Below are positions 12,003 to 25,319 of a stretch of 64,000 bases of DNA, one piece after another. Numbering within the stretch: position 1 is the first letter of the stretch; each line of letters begins with the position of its first letter. The DNA is from Aulostomus chinensis. Taxonomy: Eukaryota > Chordata > Actinopteri > Syngnathiformes > Aulostomidae. A program made the translations under genes and the position numbers. The notes under the pieces were generated by a model, which worked only from the letters and a program-made list of their open reading frames with translations, was not told the origin of the DNA and searched no databases. Location of the stretch: positions 12,595,509 through 12,659,508 of the forward strand of contig JBBMOA010000002.1 of the NCBI GenBank assembly GCA_037954235.1. Direction: 5' to 3'.

Positions 12003-14054
12003 AACAAACTATTCAATGCATACTGGACTCCATGGGCTTGTCTGTATCCTTTGATGTGCTTTTTAAGAAAGCTAAAGCTAAAATGCTATTATCACACTGG
12101 ATTAATTAACGCCGCCTGTGAATGTTTCCTTTGATATACTGAATCTCCAGAGTGGACCACAGTAGGCTATTAAAGAAAAAAGAAGGCAAGTCGCAGAAAA
12201 AAATAAAACAGCAAATGTTGTAATCCTTCAAACCACCTTCATTCACACTGGGAAGTAACTTTGAGTGATGGGCTGGGTGGTGAACATAAAGGCACTTAAG
12301 GACTCGCTATAGTACTTTGTGTGCCTCCGTGCACTGCAACAGAATTCTGCATTCATTTGTTTACGTAATCAGAGATTAATGTAAAATTTTATGTCATTTC
12401 TGTTGGAAGCTGCTGCAAGGATTTGCATTTGATTATAGAATCGTTATTATTTCATGAGGTTATCATTATATTGTCAATTATTTAAACATGAGGTGGCCTA
12501 CGGCAGGCTTATCACAACAGGTAGCCTTTAGGGATTTAATGTAAAGAACAATAATCACTGAAGTTAACCGCAGAGTAAATAACTGTGGGAAAGTTCTTAC
12601 ACGGATGATGTAATTGCTCTGTCAGTCTGGAGTGAAATACCACTGAGGAAACCAGGAAATGGTTGGTATTACTCATGACAATTACGGGTATGTCAGGAGT
12701 GACTGAACAAGATTAATTGTCCAAAGGTAACTTTAAAGAAAATCATCATTGATCATTTGATTAAATTTGCATATGACCCGTGCAATATCCAAATCAGACG
12801 AGGTGCAACGGAGTCAAAATACCATAAAAATTAAGTTTTGAGTCAAAACTCGTTATTGGCCATTTTGAACCTTTTTTTGGTGAGGACAGAACTCAATACT
12901 TTCTACTCTCTAAATGTGTCACCTTATCTTTCGCAGGCACTGTACTAAAACGGGATAGTTATGGCAAGCAAAAACACAATTACTAACTTGCTAAAAAAAA
13001 ATGTATTTTTCTCTGCTTCAGGCTGCATGCAGGGTTGGTGTCATGTGAAATGCTGCTGTTCTTTGTGTGTTTGTTTTTTACTATAAAGTACAGATGCAAA
13101 AGGGTTGTTTTTGCTCCCATTTTTTCAGTATTTAAGTGAAAGATCTTCGACTAACTCTCAGAAATACACTTAGAGAGTTTCTTTCTCTTGTATTTTTTTT
13201 TAAATCTCTTATAATGAGCACTTCACCTTTGCCAAGAAAATCCATTTAGCTGAAAGGTTCGGTATATTAGCATGCTGATTAAACAGCAGAGCAATTGCAA
13301 AGGTGATTCTCCTCTCTCTAAATGTGCAGTTTCAAATTCAAAAAAGACCTTTATCAGACATTGAATTACTGTCTTTTCACACTGGGCCGAATTTTATTTT
13401 ATTTTTTTGAGAGGGTCGGTGTCAGATGTGACCAGCATCTGCCTCATGCAGTGCGATACAAAGACTGGATTGTGGCCTGTCAGTGTTTATCTACTACTCT
13501 TCAATGATGCTGCTACAGTGCTGGATATTGGCACGAACTGGAGCATGCTGTTGTACGTGCAAATGCTTATTAAAGAAACAGCGATGAATCTCTTGCAATA
13601 TTGACTGGCAGTCATGTTCTCACTGGTCTCACTTTACTTTATTTCTGAGGCCCCAAAAAATGATAGACGTCACTGCCACCCTTCTCTATTATCATGCAGA
13701 CACTCTTAGCACATCCAGCCTGAAACACACACATTGTTTGATATTTCCTCCATGCACTGTGCTTTACTGTGCCTCATTTGCACGGCACAGCAGTGCAGTC
13801 TCCACTCTGTGGGCCGAGGCAGAAACATGAAAGATGGCCTACATTTTATTGCTAATCTTAATGACATTTTCATGGCTGCCAGTCATACACCCTTCATTCT
13901 GAGTGGAAGTGCCCCTCAGACCTCACAGTGACGGAAACGGAATAGTCACCTGACTATTAATGCAAGAGCACTTGCTGATGATATGCTTGACAAATACCTT
14001 CCCAATTTATTGACCCACGATTGTTGGGGCTGATTTTTATAATCCTAACCCCCC
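12003..14054. other. Non-genic stretch
   Basis: AT-rich DNA, no supported gene or repeat family. Confidence 0.4.
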
Positions 14055-14078
14055 CACACACACACACACACACACACA
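14055..14078. repeat. (CA)n microsatellite
   Basis: About twelve CA units just upstream of the minisatellite. Confidence 0.9.
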
Positions 14079-14142
14079 GACATTTCAGTACTGCTGTTAA
14101 AACTCACATATCGGTCCTGTTGAGATTACAAGTGGCACATAT

Positions 14143-14812
14143 AAATGTCAACATATCCAAATCAACAGATACATGTCTACACATACATGTCTATAAATAC
14201 ATGTCTACACAAACATGTCTATAAATACATGTCTACACAAACATGTCTATAAATACATGTCTACACAAACATGTCTACACATACAAGTCATACATGTCTA
14301 TGAATACATACCTACAAATGCAAATCAACACATACATGTCTATAAATACATGTATACATATCCAAATCAACAGATACATGTCTACACATACATGTCTACA
14401 CATACAGGTCATACATGTCTATGAATACATACCTACAAATGCAAATCAACACATACATGTCTATAAATACATATCTACATATGCAAATCAACACATACAT
14501 GTCGACACATACATGTCTATAAATACATGTCAACACATACAGGTCATACATGTCTATAAATACATATCTACATATGCAAATCAACACATACATGTCTACA
14601 CATACATGTCTATAAATACATGTCCACACATACATGTCAACACATATATATCTACATGTCTATGAATTCATGTCTACATATCCATGTCAACACATATATC
14701 TACATATACATGTCTATGAATTCATGTCTACATATCCATGTCAACACATATATATCTACATATACATGTCTATGAATTCATGTCTACATATCCATGTCAA
14801 CACATGCATGTC
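14143..14812. repeat. 14-bp-unit minisatellite with higher-order structure
   Basis: About 670 bp built from a 14-bp unit, ACATGTCTACACAT, and variants such as ACATGTCTATAAAT and ACATATGCAAATCA. The palindrome ACATGT recurs through most of the array. Units form larger blocks. A block opening GTCATACATGTCTATGAA recurs at about 14287, 14408 and 14543 (121 and 135 bp apart). The right end repeats at about 54-56 bp around TATGAATTCATGTCTACATA. The unit is not a multiple of three, so long open frames arise in several frames and on both strands. These are not genes. Confidence 0.95.
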
Positions 14813-15243
14813 AGTCCTTGTCCTCCATTGCTTTCATTCATAGAGTTTTGTTTTCAAGCATGCTATATTTACGTTGGGCTGCAGAGAACTTTCCTTTTTT
14901 TTATAAGTAACCTACCCAGTGATCGATGCTAAAGGAATCATCCTGTGGCAACACTGCCGCAGCCCCAGACACAGCTTGAATTAATCTCCAACTTCAATTG
15001 CACTGCAAATTCTGGAACTGAATGGAGAGCCTTTATTATCAGGCTTGCCTGCTCACACTTTCCTTCCCAAACAGAACTCTTAGTTGGGCTAAGGAGATCT
15101 GTCAACTAGAGTACAATAGAGGCAAATGTTTGAAAAAACTCTTTGTAGTGACCAGCTTAGCTGAGACAATGACATAGCTCCTGGCTAGTAATAAGGAGTA
15201 GTCGAGAACTTAGCAATAATTAACTGTTACTTTGGCATCGACT
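14813..15243. other. Non-genic stretch
   Basis: No gene or repeat recognised. Confidence 0.4.
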
Positions 15244-15571
15244 GGACACTGGAGTCTACCCAGCAGCCTTCAGGTGAGAGGCGGGGTTCACCCTGGACAG
15301 TTCACCAGTCCATCTCAGGACCAACACATAGAGACAGACAACCATTCACACTCACAGTCACACCTACGGTCAATTTAGAGTATCAATCAGCCTCGTCCCC
15401 TCTTGATGTCTTTGGACTGTGGGAGGAAGCTGGAGTACCAGAGAGAACCCACACAGGAACAGGGAGAACATGGAGACTCACACAGAAAGATCCTGTGATG
15501 GAGCCGGGACTGGAACCTGGAACCTTCTTGCTGTGAGGCCACAGTGCTGACCACTGCACCACCATGCCACC
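15244..15571 (-). mobile_element. V-SINE-like retroposon, 3' end lost
   Basis: Minus-strand SINE with intact tRNA head (at 15571) and core. The last 50 or so bases, including the AGGATAAGC segment and GGAT tail, are missing. The B-box is the mutated GGTTCCAGTCC form. Confidence 0.88.
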
Positions 15572-18490
15572 TACAGTATATTCACATTCACATTTTGATC
15601 AAATAACACATAAATATATTACATTAGACACATATCTAAACATTAATTTGCATACCAAGCCTTAAAGCCAATGTGTAGCAGATGTCGGTGGATGATACAG
15701 GTAAACAAACAAAATGTATCATGCTCTCGCTTCTACCTGTGCTGAACTCTCACAAGATTACGAGCAATTAGGAGATCAGCAAGTCTAGGTCCTCTTAAAG
15801 AGACAGCACACAATACAAAACAGGTCAGCTCTTGATACTTCTAGAACTGTTCTACTGACATTACACAGCTGTAATGTAACCGATCTGAACGCTATGATCC
15901 TAGGCACTGTTCCACTGTTCCAAAAGTGACATCATTTCATTGCAACCTCGGGTTCAATGTTTCCTTCTTAGCAAATATGATTCTGGTGGAATTTTATGCT
16001 CAATAAAAGATGATGGTCCATAGCTGAGCTCTTAGCAGGGGGAAACTAAAGAACAAGACGTGAAAGAAAGGCATTAAACTCAAATAGATCCGCTCTCATG
16101 AATGTCTAAATATTTGCAGTGGAGTGGGATGTTAGTGGATTTTGTTGTTTGATATACTAATGCATGAACTCATAACTGTTGAACTTTTCCTGCTCCTTAG
16201 CTTCAAAAGACACATTCTGAACCATGAGAATTGTGTTAATTATGCATATTCTAGCTTTGTTTCAAACTTTTGTGGTATGCAGTGCTCTCTCGGATAAAAG
16301 CTGCAAAAGAATAGATGACACAAAGATAACCAAAGACGTTTTCAAATCAACCAACCAATCCTCCCAGTCTTTCCTCAATCTAAGTGAAATTTTAATTTAG
16401 GAAGCTGCTGGATGTGAACAAATCTTTGTTGTATTTCCTCTATAAATTACCTTGTGTGGAAGAAGAAGAGGTACGTGTGTCTTTGGAGAATATATTAACA
16501 GGTGCATTATGTCACCCTGGTGAAGCACTCCTTTAATAAACCAAAAGTAAAGAGTTTCACCTCTAAAAAAAAGACTAAACAGTCACAAAAGTAAGGCTTT
16601 AAGTAATAATAACATGAAATTCTCCTCATCTTTTCCCTTCAATAGCCACAAATAGTTGCAGTTCTGTGTCAGAATGTCAACAAGACATCAAATAACAAAA
16701 TTGGAGCTGAAAAAAAAGATGAAGTGCAAATGAAAAATAAATGAGATTTGGTGAAGGCAGTCACTCATGGGAAGCGTGTGTGTGCGTGTGTGTGTGTGTG
16801 TGTGCTAAGATGCTGTGTGCTGAATCACCATTCACTGTGTGAGGGAGCTCAAGTTGGCCAGTTTTAGGGGTATGGAGCAAGTTTCCTTTTCCTATGAATT
16901 AAAGGATTTTTGGTTCAGCAGACACAAAACATATCAATCAAACAAATGCACAATATTCTTTAATACACAATGCTCCAGAAAACAACAACAGATTTTACAA
17001 GTACTTGATTATAAAACAAAGTTGTACTGATGTAAGTAAAACTTGTTTTTGCTTTAGGCACCTATACAGTACACACCGCTGTCAGATAGCTACTGTCAGC
17101 AGTGGGGTTTTTCTAGGTTTGGAACAATTTTCTGCTGTGAGCATGCCAGCTAACCTGAGCATCTGCTAGCTAGCTAGTGTGCTCCCAGCTATGTAAAACA
17201 AGCATTGATGCTATGTGTGCATTTATTTTTTCGAGTGGTTTATTCATGTCTTTACTGCAAAATGTTCCTTGGTCACTGTGGTCCAGTGTCTGTTTGCAAC
17301 TCACCGATAAAAAAGAAGCAGATCAAGATGAAATGTGGGCAAAAAATACAGTATGTCGCCTCCTCTTGTTAGATACTTCCCTGGTCAAGATTAGAGCACC
17401 AGACAATGACTGCACTGCTTTGAAATATAATATATTTAAGGATACTGACAGAAGGGGACATAGCTAAAAAGTATCACATGACTTTTTAGTCCAATCCTTT
17501 CATTGTGATCACGCTGATGATTTCCTCAAAAAATGTCCTAATTCCTCCCCCGTAGTAGCAGGTGTTGCACATTTTCCAGTTGATTGGACATTAATTGTAA
17601 TGTGCCCTGAGGCTGAGCAAAGAACTAATGGACAGTCTACAGAGTGGAGCAGGAATAAGCCCTTAAACCCAGAACTAATTTCCTGCACCTTAAAACAACC
17701 ACTAACAAGTTGCTTAACAAGTTTACAGAGACTGTTGTGAACATTCAAAATCTTCATGTTAAAAACAGGATAAGTGCAAAGCTTGGTGCTGGTGATGTTG
17801 AAATCATGTATCTGTGATGGAGTTCTTTCACAAACAGGTTTTGGTTGTCTCCAGTGAAATATGAATTAGACTCCTCAAATTACAGCTTTATTGCTAGGGT
17901 AAAAAAAAAAAAAAAAGTGTTGATTTTTCATTAGCAACAACCAGAATCCCACCTTTGGGTGCTCATAAATGTGAAAGCAAGATAAAAAGTCTCAGTAGAG
18001 GCGTGAAGCAAAGATGTGTGCACAGGGAAAAGGTCACAAGATTTCTGTTGTTGACCTGAAATACCTGAGAGACCAGTATTTCTACCAGATTGAGAACTGT
18101 GGTGGCAAATCACAATTTCCTGCTGCTGACACAAGCAGTGTTTTCCTTTTGCTCTCAAACATTTTCAGGGCTGATTAAATGAATAATGCATACAGCTTAC
18201 TCATTAAACCAGTCTTAACTGTCAGCCTGACCAGCTAGAATGAATCTGTGGCCTATTTAATTAAATTTGGTAAAAGGTCCAAATAAATAGCTTAAATAGC
18301 TTTGGCAACGCCTCTTGTTATCATATCCCACTTTTGGTTTGCAAATATGTGAATAGATACATGGCTGGGCTTCCTTGAAGAAGACAGAATAAAATGGCTC
18401 ATTTTATGAATTTAAATCAGACTGACAGGTGGCATTCTGTGTGTTACTATTGTGTTACATTCTGTGTGAACTATTAGTTTTTGTTAGATA
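15572..18490. other. Non-genic stretch
   Basis: AT-rich DNA. A (TG)n tract lies at 16778-16804, an (A)n run near 17900, and GCTAGCTAGCTAG near 17166. No supported gene. Confidence 0.4.
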
Positions 18491-18751
18491 ATATCCATCC
18501 ATTTTTTACAGCTTATCTTATCAAGGGTCACGGGGGGGGGGGGGGGGGCTTCCTTCCACAGTCCAAAGACATCAAGAGGGGACGAGGCTGATTGATACTC
18601 TAAATTGACTGTAGGTGTGACTGTGAGTGTGAATGGTTGTCTGTCTCTATGTGTTGGTCCTGTGATGGACTGGTGACCTGTCCAGGGTGAACCCCGCCTC
18701 TCGCCTGAAGGCTGCTGGGATAGACTCCAGCACCCTGCAACCCTTAACAGG
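18491..18751. mobile_element. Inverted (fold-back) V-SINE chimera
   Basis: The segment 18491-18548 is minus-strand SINE 3' end (ATCCATCC tail, GCTTATCTTATC, AAGGGTCACGG) running into 18 G residues. At 18549 it switches directly to the plus-strand SINE from CTTCCTTCCACAGTCC to CCCTTAACAGG. The tRNA head is missing, and the plus-strand part lacks the GGAT tail. Two pieces of one element in opposite orientation are consistent with twin priming during insertion or with later recombination at the G run. Confidence 0.85.
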
Positions 18752-21700
18752 TACTATTTGACTACTAAACTATTAGACTACTAACTACTGGAACTGATAC
18801 TATTTACTTTTGAGATGAAGCCTCACCACCATGGTAAAAATATGTCCAGGGAATGCAATGAAACAAACATCCCTTATTTAGCAATATAACTTTTCCAGTT
18901 GTGCTTTGTTTCAGATCCTTCCCATTGGCAGCAGAAGAGAAGACAAAGTTGATACTAAGGACAAAGTAGTAGGATATGTGGTATATATTCCCGCTGCACC
19001 AGAATGTCCTGATAGCTTTATTGTTTGCCTGCAACATGCTGATGTACGCCTGGTTTTGTGTGGGGATCCCACAACTTCATTTTCTTTCTATTAGCCTGTT
19101 TCAGCGTTGACAGTCGGGCTAAAAAGGAATAGAGTTTTGCTGAAGTTAAGTCGAGTCATGACTTTTATCCTTTGCCGTGTACCTCCTATCTCATTTCTGG
19201 AGACAATCCAATACTGAAATTGTGTGGAAGGCACTTTGCAAATTGCATTGATCTTTCCCTGGACCTGCCTCCCACTTGCCACCCATCCTAATGTCGGGCT
19301 CGTTCTCCGGTGTTGTGCACTGAGAAAGGTAATGACACCCTGAGATAGCGCTGCACAGACACAAAAACCCTGGTCAAACACACACATGCATACTAAACAA
19401 TTGCATTGTGGGAATATGTTCAGAGATACACCTGGATAGGACACATTACTGGTGACCAAGAGATTTGTCTTTTACAGCTCCAGTGAGCTGTATTAGCTGG
19501 CTTCACATTCAAATAGTGACAGATGTGTGCTGAGCTGTTGTTTCTTTTTTTTTTTTACTAGCAGAATTCTTTATGATGTTATTGTAGGGGAGAGTATGTG
19601 TCATATTGGGTGGTGCCATTTTTTTGCTTTCAAAAATTACTCTTGATATTTAATACAGGGGCTCAATAAGAATTGGTAATGGGCAGGTGTGGACACAGGT
19701 AGTTTTGTAACTGACTTCACTGCACATGGAATTGTTGAAATTGCCATTTCACAGTAAAAGTATTCAGGTGAATTGCACAAGGTGTCAGGTAGTAGAGTGG
19801 TCTATTGTGTTACCTAGGCAACACAGAGTACATTACCAGCAGCCACCGTGTTGCCTCTGGCTTGGTTGGGCTTCCGTATAGACCTAATTGAATATGTCTG
19901 CGAGCGTTAAGCCGGATGTGGATATAAGAACCGGTCGCTGCACTAGCGCCCCCTCTTGGCAGTTGCAGCATCTATTTGTGAGAGCAGAGAACAGGGCAGA
20001 ACAAAATGACCCTCCTGCGCAGTGAATTTATTGTTGAAACTCTTGGCCCTCAGGGGCACAGATGTGTGGAGTGAAAGCATGTCGTTGTGGACGGTGCTCC
20101 TTACAGTGGGGGGGGCAAGCAACGACAGCTTGGTAGCATGAACAAGCAATGTGTAAAAAGGTCGACGGTCACCTGCAGGACCAGCCCCTCCATTAATTTT
20201 TGGATTGCAACCTCCAACAAAAACTGGCTCCGGAGATGACAAGGCGGAACATTTTCTTTTTATTTGATGGAAGCTGTGTGTAGCGACATTCAGATTGCAA
20301 TCACACACGTTCACAAACCTGCTTTTCTAATTTTACAAATTAGAGCTGTTACAAGCCAGAATGGGTGGATTTTCCTGCTGCATAGACGTGAAGAGAGAAG
20401 AAGACAGAGGACAAAGTGTTTTACTGTGCATTCTCCAAAAAAAGCGTCTTTGAGGACTGAATTGCCAGGGGAGCAGCGTGATCATTCAGTGTTCCTCCAG
20501 AAGGCCGCTAACATGGCTCTGGGGCAGTTACCGAGAATCATTGAGCAGCCAGGCTCGTCCAGCACGTGAACCAGCAGTGGTTGTCCCTCTGCAACAGACG
20601 TGTCCCCCCCTCCCCTCCATCAGCAGATATTCAGAGCTTTAAGCCTGGACGTGCAATCACACTGTACACCCCGGTGCCTCACACTTCACTGCACATGCAA
20701 TACAATGAACGCTGTAATCAGTGTGTCTCGGCACAACCCATCACTTACAATAACACTACCCCGTCTCCTTGACACGTGCAGAAAAAAATATCTCGAACTT
20801 GCCAGAGCTGCTGTGGCGAGGCAGCATGGTGCTTCTTTGTGGAAAGGAGGAAGAATTTGGCAGAAAAAAAGAGCACTGTGGTGGGATATGGAGGGGAAGT
20901 GGGGGCCTCAGTAAAATCAATTACCATCATCACCATGTGCCAGGCCGTGATAAATAAGCAGGGCATGGCGTGGATAGCCGCCAGGGTGGATCTGATGGTG
21001 TGACTACAGATGGCATTCTCACACCAATACTTCCCAGTGGTGTACCGCTGTGTCTGTGTGGCTTGAAGACAAAGAAAGCATGCAGATGGATAGAAAAAGG
21101 AATGTATTGTTTATTTATTCCAAATAAAAGGATGATTAAACAGGTTTCCCATGAGATTGGACAAACCAGCACTCTTGGAAACCCCTGCATGTTTTATCAT
21201 CAGTATTCAAGCTTCATATTAATCAGCACTAATGCATTTCTCCCCTAATGAGATGAGTTTATTGAGTCCTAAAGCAATCTTTCGACTAATAAGCTGTTTA
21301 CAAGCAAATCAATTATGGAAGAAAAAGGACACACATAATCAATGTGCAAAGAAACTGTCAAGTCAAAGCAGATGATTGTGAACATCTTAAAAATCGTTGG
21401 ACTCTCAGATGCTTCCAAAGAGGAACAGTTGTCTCAGTGAATCTAAGGTTGAAGGATTTGTAAGACTGAAAAGTTTCTAAGTCCTTTCCCTCCAGCGGAA
21501 AGCATGAGTGCCAAATGGAAACAATTAATTAACCCTTAGAGCCCAAATTCTCACCACCTCTTCTTGTTTTTTCACTTGCTCATAAAGTATTCATTGCAAG
21601 CAAGGTGGGATGCATAATATTGAATGAAACAACACGATGTGACCTTTCCAGAAATTGTAGTCATGCTCGAGAGTTGGCGAGAAAACAGTATTTTGAATCA

Positions 21701-22430
21701 TAAGCTGAATCTGAATCTCTGCATCTATTCCTGCTTCCATCAGTCATGAACTCCCAAAATAAACAGCAGATGTTGCTTTCCGATGATTTAACTCAAACTC
21801 AGTGTTCGCGAATGTCTACAATCGCTTAACTCCTCTCTACGTGCTGGAGGCAAACCTGTAAAAAAAAAAAAAAAAGACGTATGTAAAATGGAAACATTGC
21901 CAGTGAGATAAAGACTAATAAGTGGTGGCTAAGACAGCTGAGAGAGAAAGAGAGCAGATTGACTTAAAGATAATTTCATCCATTATCGGTAGGGAGAAAC
22001 ATCCAGCCGTCTGGGTTGTTCGCTGACAGCCTCTGTTACTGCTGGAAAACCCAGGCAATATCTGGCAACATACTTGGTTTAAGTAACGCACCAACTTTTT
22101 GGGAAATACACGTATTGTCCATCTTCCCCTGAGCAAGTCAGGAGGAGAGAAACCCTCCTCAACTCTCAGTGCTACTTTAGAGAGCTGAGACCCCGTAAAG
22201 ACCAGTTAGTTGGTGGGACTCAAACCAAACTTCAGCACAAGTTTCCTGCTGCAAAGTCCGCAAAATCAATGTTATTTGGTAAAAACAACCCCAAATCTTA
22301 TCCCCTGTTGTCTACTTTCTCATTTTTTTCTATTGTAAGCACATATTCTTGGTGAGATTGTCCTGTACAAGTTGTTTGTCTTTGCAACTAAGCTATGCAG
22401 ACTGATGCAATTTTCAGTGAAAAAACACTT
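18752..22430. other. Non-genic stretch, possible old repeats
   Basis: No supported gene. Open frames at 19943-20314 (minus) and 20264-20569 (plus) overlap and show no known domain. CACTAGCGCCCCCTCT near 19942 has the look of a dispersed fish repeat. (T)n lies at 19546 and (A)n near 21860. Confidence 0.35.
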
Positions 22431-22799
22431 CCATCCATCCATCCATCGTCTTCCGCTTATTCCTATGAAGGGTTGTGGGGGGGTGGAGTCTATCCCAGCA
22501 GCCTTCAGGTGAGAGGTGGGGTTCACCCTGGACAGGTCACCAGTCCATCACAGGACCAACACATAGAGACAGACAACCATTCACACTCACAGTCACACCT
22601 ACGGTCAATTTAGAGTATCAATCAGCCTCGTCCCCTCTTGATGTCTTTGGACTGTGGGAGGAAGCTGGAGTACCAGAGAGAACCCACACAGGAACAGGGA
22701 GAACATGGAGACTCCACACAGAAAGATCCTGTGATGGAGCCGGGACTGGAACCTGGAACCTTCTTGCTGTGAGGCCACAATGCTGACCACTGCACCACT
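22431..22799 (-). mobile_element. V-SINE-like retroposon
   Basis: Near full-length SINE on the minus strand, with CCATCCATCCATCCATC tail at 22431 and tRNA head ending near 22799. The B-box is mutated (GGTTCCAGTCC). No clear target duplication was found. Confidence 0.9.
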
Positions 22800-24417
22800 G
22801 CATTTCTTTTTGAAAGTTGACATTAATCCAAAGAATCACCCCCATGGTCTTCCCTCATCAGGGGCAAGCATCTGTTTGTTTGGTGGAGAGTCATCCGTCA
22901 GACCTCCGAGTGGCAGAGATCATTGCCCGGACACACAGCAGCTCTATAGTTCCATTCATAGCATATTCATGACAAAGGAAAATATATTTTTCCCCAAGGA
23001 AAAGTACCTTTCTATCGCACACTTGTACATCCAGAGGAAAAATCTCTTTTAAAATTAACAATGGAAAACGAAATGTGAATAATGTGAACACAAGGCCTTT
23101 GACAAGTGGCTCCTCTTCTGATTTTAGTTGTCACTTTTCTGTCTTCCTTTCTTTCATCCATGTTACAGCAGGTTCAATAACGTGACATTCAAGGCTCACT
23201 GTTGTTATCTGTGGGATCTCTTGACTCTTCTCTCCAATCGTTCTAACTTCACACATTTATTTGCACGGTATTGGAAACGCTTTCATTTGTACTCGTCGTT
23301 TTCTTTAAATGTCAGCGAGGACAGTCATCAACCAACATCCTGCTCCAGCCCTGTAAACCGAATCTGCTCCAAACGAACGCTCCTCCGTGTAAATACAACA
23401 TTAAAAGGTGGTCACAGCATCTCCATCTCCATGCATCCAAAAATGCAGTGAAAGTTATGCTGATGAATAGATATACAAGGCCATCAAAAATAAAAGAAAC
23501 ACAAAACCCAAGTTCAACTTGTACATTTTCACAGTGTGAATTCTTAATATCAGTTGTTCTCAATATACGTTTATCTATAAGGAATCCTCTCCAGCTGCCC
23601 AGCACTGGCTAGTCTTTTTGGGGCTAAGACACTCCACGCCCTCTTACTCTCCTCCTCTGTCTCCTACTTTCTCTTCCTTCCTGTCAGTCCTCTGTCACCC
23701 CACGCTCTTCCCTCTGTCCCCATTTCTCTGGCTTCAAGTTGTGGTCTGTCACGGTCCTCATTACTGGCATAACTCTCCTCCGTCCTGCACATTTAGTGGA
23801 AGATGATGAGGAATGTGAAGGCACCTAAAAAACAATGGCACAAAAAAGCAAAGAAGGGAAATATTGGCAGGGTTAGTAAATTCAAATCAAAGTGGAAAGG
23901 CACAGTGTGAGCTCTCTGCGGACCGGTCTGGCCTGTGCTCTCATTCCCAGCTTGTAGTCAAGTTGCAATCCAGACGTTCTCATTTCTATTCTGAAGTGCT
24001 GCTGACTTGTGTCGCTATAAAGCCAGACTTGTTTTATCTAAAGAACATAGAGGAGTTAATTCTCTTCTGCTCCACAACTCCTGGCAGGAGACGGTCATGG
24101 AGGACAATTTGTTTACAAGGCAGGATGTAATTGAAAGACTCAACCTCTCAGCTCAGCCAAGCAAATATCAAGGCTGATTTTTGAAATCACTGAGGGGAAG
24201 CAGACAATTAGCCACCACTGAAAACACGGCTGGAGAGCAGAACGTGGTGTTTGTCGACTGGGTTTTACAGCCTGAGCGGGTTGTGGTTTGAGGTGTTGGT
24301 CGCTCTGGAGAAGGACCCGTTCATTAGTTATGGCAGCAGAGCAGTGAAGACAATCGACCTGTTTTTCACAGGGTAAAGTTTCCCTGCTGCTTTTCCTGAT
24401 GTGAAACCATTACATGG
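22800..24417. other. Non-genic stretch
   Basis: No supported gene. Plus strand is pyrimidine-rich at about 23630-23780. Short open frames occur on both strands at 23128-23612 with no recognised domain. Confidence 0.4.
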
Positions 24418-25219
24418 GCTGCGTTCCGATCAGCACCGTACTCCCTGCTCCCTGCTCCCTGCTCAGGGAATACCCTGCGTCGTCAAAGTTCCTCCGTTCG
24501 GAACACCCTGCAACGTCATCAACGCATTCCTCACATCCTTTGGACTTCACCAAAATAAAATATTACATGCGCTACAAAATAAAACTGCCTTCACAGAATA
24601 CACATGACCTTTCATTTTACTTTTTATTGTAATGCACTGACTGTAACATCACATAATGTAACAACTAAGTGTCATAAATGTTCTTGTTAATTAAACGTGA
24701 TTTGAGAAATGTACGATTTGTATGGTCATTCTTAAAAAATATTGTTAAGCAGGTTCTTATGTTGTGATGCTGGAAAGTGTAAAAAGCCAATATTTGTTCA
24801 TTTATACCTGGTATGTAATTAAAAATAATAATGATATGCCGAAAATTACGATTGGAGTGGCACGAAATAAATGTTGATGCTAAAATTTTATCAACATTCT
24901 TCTGGAATTGTTGTGCAGGTGATGTAGCTAGCGACCATACTTACACACGTAAATGAATTCATTTTTATTATTCGCCATTATTTTCCAGGCACGGACGCAC
25001 GTCTGCCGCCGCTGGTGAGTTTTTTTTATTTTTTACAATGCATCATGGGGGATCTTGCTTGTCAACTTCCGGCGAAGTGTACAACAGTTGTTCAGTTGTT
25101 CCCTGTACCTTGCTCAGTTCCCTTTGAAGTGTTCCCTGCGGTTTGGAACCTCAGTTAAGATGGTTGTATACCGTGTGCAGTCCATTTTGCAGGGAACTGC
25201 AGGGCGATTGGAACGCAGC
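24418..25219. mobile_element. Non-autonomous DNA transposon (MITE-like), 802 bp
   Basis: The left end GCTGCGTTCCGATC and right end GATTGGAACGCAGC are 14-bp terminal inverted repeats with one mismatch. Inside both ends are further mirrored CTCCCTGCTC / CAGGGAAC-type motifs, including a triplicated CTCCCTG at the left. There is no transposase. Ends starting CTGCGTTCC are, to my knowledge, common in fish non-autonomous DNA transposons, but I cannot fix the superfamily. No clean target-site duplication was identified. Confidence 0.75.
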
Positions 25220-25319
25220 AATGGTCTTCTTCAGCTGGGATAGATTCAAGCTGCACACTCAGAGCTACAGAGCTGACCGTCTTAAAACACTGCTCAATCT
25301 ACCGCAGGGGACCGCAAGT

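Noticed and set aside
14215..14843. Long open frames on both strands
   Set aside because: They are products of the 14-bp tandem unit, with no start context or splice sites.
19943..20569. Overlapping frames of 123 and 101 residues
   Set aside because: Opposite-strand overlap, no domain, and likely old repeat sequence.
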